From positions 6,833,501 to 6,897,500 of the forward strand of contig NC_091008.1 in assembly GCF_041146395.1 (NCBI RefSeq): a stretch of DNA of 64,000 nt, in the 5' to 3' direction. The notes under the pieces are model-generated. The model saw only the letters and a program-made list of their open reading frames with translations. It was not told where the DNA came from and did not search any database. Shown here piece after piece: positions 46,240 to 61,091 of this stretch (the first letter of the stretch is position 1; each line of letters begins with the position of its first letter). The translations under genes and the position numbers were made by a program. The stretch comes from Eulemur rufifrons (lineage: Eukaryota; Chordata; Mammalia; Primates; Lemuridae).

Positions 46240-46720
46240 TGCTTCCGAAGAATTAAAAAAGACAAATGCAAAACTTTATTGCACGTAGAGTATCTCAAAA
46301 TTTTTCCGGTGGCCAAGGAAATTGGAGAATTGAGATATTTTTCCAGATTACTCAAACTAAGTGCTGCTCGTAACTACGACGCCCAAGTGACTGTCCCCGC
46401 TGCCCATGAAATTTCCCCGGAGGACAGACATCCCATGGAGGTGCGCAATGTCAAGGAGTGTCACGTCCCGGCCGCGTGGTATTCGGCAAGGACTCACTCA
46501 TTACAGAAAGTTCCACGCTACGGTTACGCAACGCTACATTAAATTAGCTAACGTTTTTTATTTTATAAAATGCAACCTAGTCGACCGATAATTCAATAAA
46601 AATAAAAATCGAGTCATTAATTGTTAGCTATCATATGACCACAACCTCAATTTAACGTTCGGCCTGCAGAGAATTTTAAGGCACTGCGCATGTTATAAAT
46701 GCATCCAAATGATAGTAGGA
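46240..46720. other. Unclassified CpG-rich intronic block
   Basis: In an AT-rich intron between the EGF-like 2 and 3 exons, CpG dinucleotides cluster unusually (for example 'cgtaactacgacgccc', 'gtcccggccgcgtgg', 'ctacggttacgcaacgc', 'gtcgaccgat'). No family recognised and no flanking duplication found. An open frame at 46279-46542 (plus) has no recognisable domain. Confidence 0.5.
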
Positions 46721-46894
46721 AACACCATACATCTCCTACGAAGATGCACAGGAAAGCTACTTTTCTGATCGCATATTCATTTATTTTTTTTATTTGAAAT
46801 AGTTTTTCAGAAAATGCTTAGAGCGTTATAAACATCTAAAAGTCTTTCAGTTATTGTGAAGAAATGCCAAAACGAAGAGAGAAGGTCTTTATGA

Positions 46895-47238
<344 letters not shown>

Positions 47239-47654
47239 TTTATGAATGATTTTAAATCACTCAGCAGACCTCATGAGCAGTCCTCAAATAGTCCCTAATG
47301 TTCTTTTTGTACCTGGAATTGTTCTTCTATGTCCAGCTAGAAGAAAAGAACAAATGTTAAGAAAAACATTAGGAAATAAACTTAGTTTTGTGATGCTTGG
47401 TCCAAATACCATTTCCTAATCCATTTTCATATTGGCACCCAAAGTAAAGGAATGTTATGTATCTACAATGGGTCCCTCTTGTTTCGATTGTCAGTTCCTC
47501 ATGCACGTAAACACACGCAGGTATCTGGTCTAGAAGAGATTGGGGGGTGGGGGAGTGGATTTCCCCAAAGGCACGCGACCCAGCATGACAGAAATCGAGC
47601 ACAGCAGAAACCGAGCCCAAAGCACTTGTGAAGTGGCTGGGATTCCTGACATAC

Positions 47655-47774
47655 CCGAGCAGGAGCCGTCGGGCAGCAGCACGTGTCCGCTGAGACAGTA
47701 GCATTTGTAGCTGCCCAGGGTGTTCATGCACCGGTGCTTGCAGGGCCGCGGCTTCAGGCCACACTCATTCAGAT
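47655..47774 (-). CDS. NPNT: NPNT exon: EGF-like domain 2 (calcium-binding type)
   Basis: A 120-nt phase 1-1 exon. The acceptor is TTCTTTGCAG before 47774 and the donor is GTATGT after 47655. It encodes [19 protein letters not shown], then GSYKCYC, and ends PDGSCS. Six cysteines, the opening D-L-N-E-C and the internal N-T-x-G-S-Y fit a calcium-binding EGF repeat. The intron on its 5' side is 9.2 kb; the one on its 3' side is 1.66 kb. The codon split at its 3' edge reads GGT (Gly); from memory human has Ser there, a minor substitution. Domain identity is secure from sequence; calcium binding is inferred from the motif. Confidence 0.97.
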
Positions 47775-50700
47775 CTGCAAAGAATGCGGGTCGAAGCAGA
47801 GAAATCACAAAGCTTCAGCACCGATGTAAACCACTTAAAATTCTTTTCTCTATTAAAAAATGCGGGAGCGAAGCAGGTCAAGCTATAGGAACCATCGTGT
47901 ACGTAAGAGATAAAACCCGTGGACGCAATCTTAGTCTGAACGTCGGTCACACTGAGGGCAGCCGGGAGGCACCGTGACCTTCATGGACACAGCTTTGTCC
48001 ATAAAGGACATTTGGGAAAAGGTCCCTGCCTTACCACCCCCAGAGAGAGCAGCTCGCTGACGTCCTCATGGGTAGGGGTGGTCCGGTGTCTACCTGACTG
48101 CCGACATTCTCGAAATATTCGGGTTCTGCAACTAGATACATTCCTGATAACGTAATCTCACTCTTTCAAGGTCTTCTCTCTGTTTAAAGAAGATACTACG
48201 TGGACATATTTTACTTTGCGAGAATTATACCGATTTTACAACACTTGGCTGCTTTGATTCTCATGAAGGAAAGATAGTTTCAGAGAATAAGAACGACATA
48301 AATTCAGAGTGCTAATTCGTATAGTTCTTGTTGACTCTTGTAGACTCAATACTGGTCTCAGACTACAGAAGAAATTTCCACTTCCTACCTTAGTGGCGCA
48401 CTGAAATGACTAAATCAACTTTAATCAAAACCTGCTAAATGCCTGAATTCACTCAGCAGCTACGAAGGGCACAGGGAAACACTACTGGCCCGAGCACGAT
48501 GGACTGTCGTGTATTTTATTTAGGTTTATTGGTATAAATACCTACACGAAATGAATTAATGAATTTCACATTCCAAAAATGTTCCAACCCAGGCTGAACA
48601 CCGCCTCAAGTGAACATAAAACTCCTAGTGACAAATAAACGTTGAAATAGTAACGCCCCGAATACAGACTTCATTAAAAAGAAATGAGATCACATGTTTG
48701 TTTTGTCTGGAACCACCAGCGTAACTACCTGAGTAGCATAATTTAATTATCTATGAATCCATGTCATTGAATAAGAAATACAGGTAATATAGCTAGTTAA
48801 AAGTCATTTTCAAATCTGTTGAAATTTACATCTGACCTGCTTATTAGAAATCTATATATTTCACTAAACCACCAAGTTACATTATGTTTTAAAACCACCA
48901 AGTAACTATTGCATCTAAAAAAATTTTTCTATCGTATTGATTTTCCAAGTTGGTCTTTTTTTCCCCCTATGCTTAACACAACTGTAAGCAGATTCCCAGC
49001 TGGGCAAAGCCTGGAGAGGTTAAAAAAATAAAGCAAATACCTTTGTCCTCTCCTATGCTTTCTTCAATTTTCTACTTTGTCTCCTGCCCAGTCAAGGGTT
49101 TTCAAAACAGAATCACCTTTAAAAATATGTCAAAAAAAATTTTCCTCACAGAAGGTGCTTCGCAGATTACAGGGTCAAAAAATGTTGATTTCTCCCGCTG
49201 TTAATCACAGTAAAAATCAAGGAGAAATGACGAAGGGAAAAAATTCTCTCCCTTTCCCATATTCTTCTATGTTATATTTCAGTATTTATTAAAAATGAGG
49301 GTGGGGGAATTTCTCGTCTTCTACGAGGAATGACATGGCCCTACAGTCGCAGCTGGCTTTGATAAACCCCTGATTGCTGTCGTAGGACACAGTATTTAAA
49401 TCTGAGTACCTTGTTAGAGAAAGGCTTTGTTTTTTCATAAATATTTTTCTGCACTACTCAAAAAATATAACACAACTGCACAACAGAGTTTGATTGAATC
49501 CTATATTTCAAGAGGAAGATACTGATTAAAAGAAATATGTCCGTTAAGGATCCCTAGGTTTATTTTTAGAGAGCCACAGATACTTTGTAACTTTTCCTGA
49601 TGGGAACCGGTCAGGCGTTTACGGCTCGGGGAGGCACAGAAACAAGGAGTCTGTGTGCTGATGGCACTTTCTTCAGACACCACGTCCACCCAGACTGGGG
49701 CTGCCGGTGTCTTAGAGACCGGCTTCAATCCAAAATTATTCTTCCCCTTCCCACGGTAAGAGCACTTTGGAGTTAAGACTCGTGACAGTAAAAGGAAAGA
49801 AAACCAACAAGCTGTCATAATTTCAAAAAATCTGGGAATAATATGGGAAAAGAAGAAAACAAGCAACAACGAATGGGTGAATATAGAGACATCTATTGGC
49901 GACTTCACCTGTGATTAAACTGGCACACGCGTATCCAAATACGTGGAAAGAAATCTGAGAGAGCCGCACTCTCGCAGCTGTTGGTGGACTGGCTTATTTT
50001 CCCTGACAGCTGCCTGGCACGAACACCCCCGGAAAGTGCCATTGTCACCCCAGCTGCCACACGCAGGTGTCCCCTAAAAACTTTACAAGGACCCTTACAA
50101 AGAGCTCTGCAGAGATTATGAAACTGGATTCCACAGTCATCCACGTTGGTCGATATTTGCTAAATACCAGACTTTTCCTAAAGTAAGGAGCTTCAAAAGA
50201 CTAAATGCATCTGGTATTCCAGTGAGAAACCTCTTTGTCTTCAACTTCCTTGAGGACTTGTGTTCTACAGCTGTTCTTTTTTTATTGACCGAGTGCCACA
50301 GGATGAGAGGTAATAACTGCTGCTTTCAAAACTGTTGTATTCGTTGTCACATTCTGTCGGACACAGACCTGGTATCGCTTGTGTTACAATCAAACTGTCA
50401 GAAATTCAGAAACGACACTTCCAAATTATAGTCAATTCCCTATAATAGGTGGAACAAAATAAAGACCATGAAAACTCTCCTTGATCATGCTACCTCAGGT
50501 CTTAAAAGTTGATAGGATAACCTAGGAAATAAGGCTTTCGTGTTTTTATTTTCAATTTGCTTTGATCTTCTTTTTTCTCTGGATGTTTCTAATACTGTAT
50601 AAATTATTCCATAACAAAAAAACGTAATGACTTCTATCATGTTACCTCTTTTACCATACCAAAGGATAAAACTCTATGATTAAATCACTTATATTCAAAT

Positions 50701-51309
50701 GCTTTAATTATTAATTAGACAATTCTAGTACTGTCAGAAGTACATTTAAGCGGGTTGGTGAATTCAGGAGCTGGGGTGAAAGAAGAGGGGAGCGAGTAGG
50801 GAACTGCCCAGAGCAGGAATGCAAAGCTGCAGAACATGATCATTGCACTTCAGGAAAAGGAATCAGAAGTTTTATTAGCGTGCAGACACTGAAAAGGGGC
50901 TTGAAAAAAATCTCGAGATTCGCTGAGTAAGATAACCCAATGGATTTTTAAGGAAAATAAACTTGCATTTGTTTTAATACCTTTGGAATTTTCCCCCTTT
51001 TGATGCTTAAACAATGTTTCAGAAATCTCAACTTATAAATTTTGTCCAAAGTGGAGGTTCCTAGGCAAACGTCGATTTGTCAACTACCGTAACTTCTATT
51101 CTTTAAATTTTCAATGACTCTGAAATTGATTCCACTGCCCCAATTCCTTGTGCAGAAGATACACAAACGCCTCAAGTTCCCCATCGGCAGAGGGACGACG
51201 ATTAATAACTTAAACTATTTTAATTCAGTTATTCTAAGTTTCCAAATCTATGAGTGGGTAAGGAATAAAACCTCTTACAAGAGAGACTAAAATTATGCTC
51301 CCATCGTTA
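47775..51309. other. NPNT intron, nothing recognised
   Basis: AT-rich intron without SINEs over 3.5 kb. A minus-strand frame at 49905-50144 is open but lacks a recognisable domain, and I could not fit it as an alternative exon. Confidence 0.45.
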
Positions 51310-51325
51310 CTTTTCTACAAATCTT

Positions 51326-51651
51326 TTTTTTTTTTGAGACAGAGTCTCGCTCTGTCACCCGGGCTAGAGTGCCGTGGCGTCAGCCTCGCTCACAGCAACC
51401 TCCAACTCCTGGGCTCAAGCGATCCTCCTGCCTCAGCCTCCCAAGTAGCTGGGACTACAGGCACACGCCACCATGCCTGGCTAATATTTTCTAAATATTT
51501 CAGTTGTTTTGGCTAGTTTCTTTCTATTTTTGGTAGAGACGGGGGGTCTCGCTCTTGCTCAGACTGGTCTCGAACTCCTGAGCTCAAACGATCCTCCCAC
51601 CTCGGCCTCCCAGAGTGCTAGGATGACAGGCGTGAGCCACTGCGCCCAGCC
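51326..51651 (-). mobile_element. Alu SINE, lemur type (NPNT intron, sense)
   Basis: Complete copy with diverged flanks (CTTTTCTACAAATCTTT vs CTTTTCCACAAACCTTT), suggesting an older insertion than most others. Confidence 0.93.
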
Positions 51652-51699
51652 CTTTTCCACAAACCTTTACAGCATAACAACGTCATTAATATTTTCAGT

Positions 51700-51850
51700 G
51701 TTTTTATTCTCACAACCACCCCATAGGCAAACAGGGCAGGAATTACTGCCCCCACCCCCATTACTAAGTGGTTTGCTAAAACCCAGATCCATTAAAATGA
51801 TTTGCTCGCAATCGAACGGCTAATTAGGTGCCATCTGGAACCAGAGCTTA
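51700..51850 (-). repeat. MIR SINE fragment
   Basis: 'ttattctcacaaccaccccataggcaaacagggcaggaattactgcccccacccccattac' and 'aatcgaacggctaattagg' follow MIR order. Confidence 0.6.
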
Positions 51851-51851
51851 G

Positions 51852-54449
51852 GCTTTCTGCTATTATGAAATGTACACCAAATGCAGGACGCTAAGGTCTG
51901 GTGCGATGTCCAGGTAGACTAAAACTTGACACCTCAAAGAGATGGGGAAGAGGATTTGACCACATCTAAAATCTACTTGGCAAAAGGCGTCAAAAGCCCA
52001 GTTTCGGTTGCTTTGGAATTCCTGACTTTGCCTACGCATGAGAAAGTTACTTTGCGATCTGACTTTGAGAAAACACTTCAAAGCCTAGGAAAGGAGAAGA
52101 CAAGCAATGAGTGACGCTTGAGGCATGAAAGGGACAGAAGAGCTCCATGCTTCTCAGAGCACAGAGAATCAGCGCCGGGTGGCAATTCCTGCTGCTCGTG
52201 TGTCACATGCTCGGGGCTGAAGGCTGGGCGCTCCTGGACTAGTCGCCAGCGCATTGGCAAGAGGTGACGTCACTGCAGGAAGCCGTGCAGGTGGGAGGGA
52301 CAGACCACCTTAGCCAACGCACGCTCACCCCTTGCAGGTAAACTTGTGGGTTGGTGATCCGGGGGCTGGAAAAGAGGCCGTTCACTGCCCTGGGGAAGAG
52401 GAGCCGGGTAGGAGCGTTGGTCTTCACGCCAGGAAGAAGGTAACAAGAGTCAGCTTTGAACTGATGTCATTTTTAGCCCTAAAAATCTTTACAAGTATAT
52501 ATTAAACCATTACATAACGTTGGCAGAGTTTAAACAGAACGTTTTAGATAAAACAGTAGTTCCCGGTTCTTCTGCGTTTTCATTGTCTTTAATTGGTTTT
52601 TTCTTAAAAATGTATCCCTGCCATCTTGGTTCCCGAGGAACACACACACGTAATAAATCGATAATTCATTATTCTCATACCATTTTGTAAGAAAACACCA
52701 AAAAAGAGGTCATTTTAAAAAGCATGATTTTGTCATCAATAGAAGGAGGAAAACAAGAAAACGATTATGCAAATATTGATTATAATCAACCTGCTCTATT
52801 TAGGGCCACTGAAGTCTTATATGACCAACTTAAGATTTTTTTCCTATATTATGCTATCAATAGTAGTTTCTTTTTTCTTTATTTCTTTCTGAATAGTAAA
52901 GTGCTCTAAAATTATGCACAAATTTCTGATTTCCATAAAGACCTCATTTAAATGATAGCATGAGAGATCGTCAATGTTTGCATTCAAAAGTAAGAACTGA
53001 AGCTACATTTAGGTCACATTTAATTACAAAATAGACAAGAAGCATGCTGCAAAAAATGTTAACTGTCGCCATTGTTAGCTGACCAAAAAGTTAGAAGATG
53101 GGCAAGACTCAGAGTCAAAAAGTCAATCACATTCTGTTTCAAGACTATCACGTTACTAACAGCCGGTTAAACTTCCAAGTCAAATGAACATTGGTTTTGA
53201 GGTTGAAACCATGTATCATTCAAAAAGTAAGGCTGCCAGTAAGGTCTTTAATATTGGGGTTGAAGCACTTCGATTGTTGTGTTAGCAAAGCAATCAACTT
53301 TCCGACGTAGCCAGTCCGTGGAAATTTAGCGTCTGATTCTGTGCTACAAAACTCCAGTTCTGTTTCTCGCGATGACGAATTCAACACGTGAAGCATAAAC
53401 CGTGCCAAAAACATTAGTAATTGATATTTATAAATAGTTTCTCCTGAAATTATGATAAAGCACGTTGTACATTCCAAAGAATGTCTTCTATTTCTGAAAA
53501 TATGCAGTGATAGGATAGATTTACATGCTAAAAATCATGCCCCAGTGAGAAAGTTATAAGAAGATTATTATCTATCACAGAATTCTTTCCTGGCTGGGGG
53601 AAAGGGGACTTGCATGGGTGCAGAGACTCAAGGAGGAGGAAAATATGTGTAAATAAAATTGCCGGAGGAAGCAAAGTGGAGGACAAGCAAACAATCAAAG
53701 AGCATCTTGCCAGAATTCGGGGTAGAATTTCACCTACTCTGAAAGGCAATACAGAAAGGCCTTGCAGAGTATGTTAATGATGGGTCCAAGCCTGTGATTT
53801 CGTATCTGATCTAGATGTAGCCAATCCGGAAAATGACTCCAACGGAAGAGCAAGCCACCAACAGCGGATCACGCCAAGCCCGTGACAAGGCTGTTAAATT
53901 CCCCCAGCTCCAAAGCGCGGCTCGCCCTGCTATTCTGGGTGCTCCCCCGGCAGCCCTAAAAGCGCTGGTTAATAAGCACTTGTCATTTATTCAGGCTGTT
54001 TGCTCTGCCGAGCACGTATCTTGGGGGTTATTTCTTAAAGTGTGTAACTGGCAGCAGAATTCTTAGTGCATACGTGGGCCTGACACCCAAACCTACCTTT
54101 AATCAAAAGCTAATTTCCAGTTCAGTAAAATGATTTCGAATATACTTCTCGACATTTCCCTCCTTGAGAAAAAAGAACTCTGTTTGATTTCCTTTATCTC
54201 TGAGGCATGTTTTCTACTTTGTTAAATTGTGTGGGCCTGGATAAAAGCAGTCTAAGGTCATCTGCTTTGTAGCAGCTGAAGACAATTTGCTCTGATAGCT
54301 TTTATGGGGGTCTGGGCAGCTTTCGCCTTCTCCTGGTCACTCAGAGCAGCCTCTCTCACCCTGACGGGGATTAGGGACTGTCTGAGGTGCTGTAGGGGAC
54401 AACTGATAGACTCTTCCGAGTTCCCACGGTGTTCATTATATGAACCGTT
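51852..54449. other. NPNT intron, nothing recognised
   Basis: No classified repeat or exon. A MIR/L2-like ancient piece may begin near 54450. Confidence 0.45.
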
Positions 54450-54564
54450 GTTCATTTAACAAACGTTTAGTGTGCACTTATGTGCAAATCACTTTCATGA
54501 TAGTTTTCAGGACCCCAGACATGAGAGAGACACCACAAAGGATTCCTGCTCTCAAGGAACATAC

Positions 54565-55995
<1,431 letters not shown>

Positions 55996-56224
55996 AATAG
56001 GGAGTATAATTCAAGAAATAAACTGACTCATCTTTTTAGTAAAATCTAACCCTAACTTTTCATTATTTCTAGCTTTTGAACTCCTAATGGTAGAAATTGG
56101 GGGCTGAAATTAATTAAAAAGACAAGCCTTGTCTGACTCTGTTAGCATGAGTCAGAGGATCACATTTCCAATTACATTTTCTTCATTTAAAACTAATATG
56201 GCGGAAAGAATATGGATTATACAG

Positions 56225-56460
56225 ACAATAGCTCCACGTTGACATACCAGCTGTTTTACCAACTAATCCTGTGAACTTCAGCAAGACACTTTACATCCCT
56301 GAGCTTCAGTCTAAGTGAAAACTGGAATAATAATTAATATCGTATTTATATCTTAATTATAATAAATAACACTCTACCTCCTAGTGTTGTAAGGATGCAA
56401 ATGGATAATATATGCAAAATACCTGGGACACTATGAATGTTGGGTAAATGTTAGCTTTTA
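56225..56460 (+). repeat. MIR SINE
   Basis: 'ctaatcctgtgaacttcagcaagacactttacatccctgagcttcagtc' through 'ctcctagtgttgtaaggatgcaaatggataatatatgcaaaatacctggg' follows the MIR consensus. Confidence 0.8.
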
Positions 56461-56981
56461 TAAACTGATGCTGGTTTTGTTTTTTTTTTTTTAAATCACT
56501 TGCTACATTAATTGACTTTTCTATTTCTCAGAGAAACATTCCAGATGGGTCAGCAGCTGCAGGGAGATTTAATCACAGAATCAAAGGGCTCAGGGGTGGA
56601 AGGAACCTCCAAATTTCAAGTCAAAGCCCCTGTGTGACCCCTGGCATGAAAAGGGAGAGGAGACCGGGGGCCGAGGGGGTTGAGATTCTGCCCGGGGCTT
56701 CCCAGCTGGTTAGTGGAAGAACCGGAGCACCGAAGGCTTCTACACGACCGATGATCCTCTTCCTGGAAATCCATTCTAGGCACTATCAGAGAATCAGGGG
56801 ATGACACCTGTTTAATTATCCTTTGTTACAATAAATTTTACAACATTTACCGTTACCATATTTTTATCTATCAGCACATTGGTAGCTCACATAATTAGGG
56901 AAAATATCTATGGAAAGTGGTTTGGCACGGAATAGAGGAGGTGGCTTAGGATTGTGTATTTACGTCGGACTGTCTTCCTAC

Positions 56982-57074
56982 CTTGGCTGCAGGTTTTTCC
57001 AGCATATCCAGGATGACATTTGCACTTATTTGGCCCGATGCATTCGCCATGTTTGCACCGCGGTTGGCAGATAG
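56982..57074 (-). CDS. NPNT: NPNT exon: EGF-like domain 1
   Basis: A 93-nt exon read on the minus strand. The acceptor is TTTTTTCACAG before 57074 and the donor is GTAGGA after 56982; it enters and leaves in phase 1. Translation begins [19 protein letters not shown] and ends GYAGKTCSQ, with the six cysteines of a single EGF-like repeat. It lacks the D-x-N/D-E start typical of calcium-binding EGF repeats, so it is the non-calcium type. The split codon at its 3' edge (G+AT) gives the Asp that opens the next EGF repeat. It is the most 5' exon visible; the preceding exon is outside the window, and I found no trace of it between 57075 and 64000. The match to nephronectin is near-identical from memory of the human protein. 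Confidence 0.96.
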
Positions 57075-57236
57075 CTGTGAAAAAAGGGTATCACGCATTA
57101 TCCCTAGGTAGCAGATCACCAGCCATGTAGCACTGATGTCATGAGTACTAGCCTGATAGTCAGAGGAAAAAAATTAGAATTTACGACGACGTAGCAGAAA
57201 TATACAAAAATCACTGTTTCTTATAATCACTGTCTA

Positions 57237-57292
57237 CACTATACACACCCACACACGTTACATGTGTGTGCATGTGTGTACATGTGTGTGTA
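57237..57292. repeat. CA/TG imperfect microsatellite
   Basis: CA-rich then TG-rich run (acacacccacacacg ... catgtgtgtg), partly self-complementary. Confidence 0.85.
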
Positions 57293-57455
57293 TCCCTTGG
57301 CGCTGAAAAATTTTCTAAGCTTGAGGACAATAATCAAATCGTCCAAAAAAAAGAAAAAAAAATAGGTAAAATTATGCATAAACATAACAGATATTTGTAT
57401 AGAGTTATAAATTCACAATAACTTGCAGCCATAATTTCAAACTCATTCTCTGACG

Positions 57456-57532
57456 CCCTTAAAAAAGTCTTTTTTCACCCAAAGATACTGGGTACCCTTA
57501 AAAAAGTCTTTTTTCACCCAAAGATACTGGGT
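57456..57532. repeat. Tandem duplication, 39-bp period x 2
   Basis: A unit starting CCCTTAAAAAAGTC and ending GATACTGGGT is repeated at once with 38 of 38 comparable bases identical. It lies 382 bp upstream (gene sense) of the EGF-like 1 exon. Confidence 0.97.
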
Positions 57533-57882
57533 GTGTATGAAATCGAAATAAATTTCCAATTCAACAATAAAATACTTATTTTTGTTAGAAATGGTATTTC
57601 TAGGTAGGAGATGATTCAAAAATGAAACAAAAACTAAAACAATATTTTTGAGAACTTCGATTTAAGGATATTTCTGTCGTCGTGACCTGTCCTAACCCGA
57701 AGATGTGTCACAATTGCTCTCTAATCCAGAATGGCCCTTCTACGTCCTGTCTTAGCAAATAGAGAGTTCTCAGTTTGATATTTATTCTATTTCATCCACT
57801 GAGTTCCACTTCCCCCAAGACCACAAAGTGCTATAAATCATCACTCAAATATTTTCACCGTCTAATTGGAATTTATTCTATA

Positions 57883-58092
57883 CCAGGGGTTTTCAAGTGG
57901 GGGTACATTTTTGCCCCTTGGGGACACTTGGCAATGTCTAGAGACATTGGTTGGTTGGGGGTGCAACTGGCATCCAGTGGGTAGAGGCCAAGGACGCCGC
58001 TAAACACCCTACGATGCTCAGAGAACCCAGCACCACCACGAATTATCCAAGCCCAAAACGTCCCGGTGCCAGATGGAGAAACCTTGCTCTAT
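57883..58092 (+). repeat. MER20 DNA transposon relic
   Basis: 'gggtacatttttgccccttggggacacttggcaatgtctagagacattggttgg' and 'catccagtgggtagaggccaaggacgccgctaaacaccctacgatgc' match MER20 nearly end to end. Confidence 0.88.
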
Positions 58093-58396
58093 ACCAGCTA
58101 CGCGAGTGTCGTGATGCCAGGTACTACCGCAGATGACAAACAACCGCAGGGCCCAATCACTGGCCTCAAGGAGCCTACAATCTAGAGGAAGAGGCAAAAC
58201 CACCACATGTTTCTAATTCAAGCCAGTGCTTACGAGCAAAACGGGGGGCATATATGAAATTCGTGAAGACACCATCGGACAAGCAAATCCACCTAGATTT
58301 GTACAGAAAGCCACACGGAAGAGGCTTGTGTTAGAGCTTGAGGCGTGGGCACACAGGGAAGGGAGCAGACTGCCGAGGAGAAGAGCGACGTGGACC

Positions 58397-58440
58397 GTCA
58401 TTCCACCAGGGGACACTCGTCATTCAACCAGGGGACGCTC
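58397..58440. repeat. Tandem duplication, 22 bp x 2
   Basis: GTCATTCCACCAGGGGACACTC is followed at once by a copy with two substitutions. Confidence 0.9.
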
Positions 58441-59448
58441 GGGAGGGTCCAAGCTAGAGAGGCGGGTGCATGCTGGTGGAAGAGTCAGAAGCAATCACAG
58501 GTGAGCGGTATCAGAAGATGATGCTCCCTAAATTTCAGACTGAGGCAGATGCGCTTTATCTGTAGGAAACGGGACATTTCTGGAAGTTTAGCATCATCAA
58601 GAGCATTACCTGATGAAAGTCAATGCTCTGGGAATACCGGCATGGGGATGATGTGTAGGACGGACTGGAAAGCGTCTAGAGGCACAGAGAGCAGTCAGAA
58701 GCCCAGAGAAATCGTTCAGGTCCAACACGAGGAAAGCGTGATTTGTGTGGGCGACAGCAAGAGATGACGGGCTTCGATGCCCACCCAGGGAAGAGCAGAC
58801 AGGCCTTGGAGACCCAGGGGAATGAGGCCAACAACGACCCTGAATTTCAAAGCCCCAACGCTTCTTCCCTCCCACGTTAACCCAGGCTGTTTTCCATCCT
58901 GGGACATGCTCCCAGTTTCCTCCCTTGCAATCCTCAAATCTCATTTCTTTTAAAAAATCTAACGTTCCTGCAAAACTCATGTGCATGTTATTTCTGTTGT
59001 TTTCTACCTTTCCTTGCTCACCTGGCATTCCACGGGGCTTATTTGCTACTTTTACTTCCGGGTTTATTTGTTGTCCCCAGTTGGACCCTGCCCCGATCCT
59101 AATGCTTAGACAGGGCTGCTCAGGAGGTGTTTAATTAAAAAGCTTGCAGAAAGCAAAAAATGAGTAGCGTGTAAATGGTAAAGTACCTGCAAAATTCTTA
59201 AATTCTGATTTTTGACGTGGCATGACATTCCAAGGGACACAACTTTGTTCAGGTCTGTGGAAAGAAATGAACTTTCTAGGAGGGCCTTTCCAATATTACT
59301 GCTCAGTCAGCTGTCTACCTGCCAGGTGGCTTATGTACAGTTTTTAAAACCAGTCCCAGAAACACGCTACTGTTATGTGATTTTGAGGCCCCATAACCAA
59401 GAAATACAATTAAAAGAGATTTTTTTTTCATCTAAGAAAGAGACATTC
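58441..59448. other. NPNT intron, nothing recognised
   Basis: No exon or classified repeat; the missing upstream NPNT coding exon is not here. Confidence 0.5.
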
Positions 59449-59453
59449 CCTAA

Positions 59454-59793
<340 letters not shown>

Positions 59794-60811
59794 CCTAACT
59801 CTTAACATTCATATACGACTACAACCTCAATAACCAAGTATCACTGAGGCACACAGAACGCCATATTTAAAAAAAAATAATAAATAAACATCTCAAAATC
59901 ATTTTAAATGCAAATCCAGGTAATAATCCTCTCATTCATTAGAATTTGAAAGTATCTCTAAAACCATGAGAAAGTCATTTGGAAAATACCACTTAAAAAC
60001 AAAAAAAAATTATTTAGGACACTTTATCAAACAATTAAACCTGAGGCCCTTGGGCTCTATTGTCTTTTGACTCCCTGACCAGCTTAGTGACCATCCATTT
60101 ATAGTATTTTCAGGTGCTTTATAGGGACAATAGTTTTTATTGCCCCCTCCCCCACTTTTTGTTGTTTGTTCTCAGCAGAGTCCCCTAATCCTGGGCACGT
60201 CATATGCACACATTCCGAGAGGCCAAGACGGTTAATGTTTCCTCCGCGCTTAGGGAGTCAGTGTCTCCAAACAAACTGCTGTTTGCATTTCCAGACTTCG
60301 CCGAAGCAACCAACAACCCTCAGATCAGCCAGTGGCTACTAAACGGGATAGGATACTCACAAAGTTGATAGAATCAACTCTTTTCTCCTTACAAAAAGAA
60401 AACCCTTTGGAAACTGTTGCACAAAAGGACTTTCTCCTATCATCTTGCCGGCATTAAGGCTGGACTGGAATTCAGTAAACATGTAGCCAACATTTGCTAC
60501 AATGTGTTATGCTAGGCTGGGGGGGGGGGATGAGAAAGTCGAAGAGGATATGAAATATTAACTGTCAAACTGTAATATATTGACTAAACCGTGACAAGGG
60601 TCGTGATAGGGAGATGAATTAACAAAGGAGGGTGGGAATAACTGTGACTGCTGGTCCCAGTATCTAAACTATGATCTGCACACTGTGTTAGAGATAGAGC
60701 AGTTGGGATGGGAGACAAAAGATCTTCAGAATATGAGCACGGTGGGGGGAGGTGGAAAAGGGGATTCTCCGTGAGCGCAGAGTGTTTTTGTGCAACTACA
60801 GTATAAAGTGC

Positions 60812-61091
60812 TTAACACGCCGACTGCCGCACTAGAAAAAAAAATCTTTCCCTGGTGCCAGTGTTTTATTATGAAAACAGAATAAACACTTCAAAAACAA
60901 CATAATCCTTTCTAATTTAGTGAACAATTTATTTTTTATTGTTTTCCGTGGCTGAGTTATATGCAACTTGAAAAATAGTTCTTGCGGCTCCCAAGGTGAA
61001 AAGACACGTGTGAGTTACATATGCTTCACGAGGCCCCCGGCTCAAAACTAGCATGAGTTAAATACAACTCACACAGCAGTTAATGTGTTAG
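60812..61091. mobile_element. TTAA-bounded MITE-like element (possible piggyBac-type)
   Basis: About 280 bp bounded by TTAA (60812-60815) and TTAG (61088-61091). The inner ends are imperfect inverted repeats: CACGCCGACTGCCGC at the left, and CACATTAACTGCTGT when the right end is reverse-complemented; all mismatches are transitions. It carries three related internal motifs, GAGTTATATGCAACTT (60954), GAGTTACATATGC (61012) and the near-palindrome GAGTTAAATACAACTC (61055). It has no coding capacity. Family assignment is inference. Confidence 0.6.

Noticed and set aside
49905..50144. Minus-strand frame rich in Cys as a possible alternative NPNT exon
   Set aside because: No EGF-like cysteine spacing, no homology I recognise and no convincing splice-site pair with phase 1 borders.
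52239..52427. Minus-strand frame in an NPNT intron
   Set aside because: No recognisable domain and no evidence for splicing.
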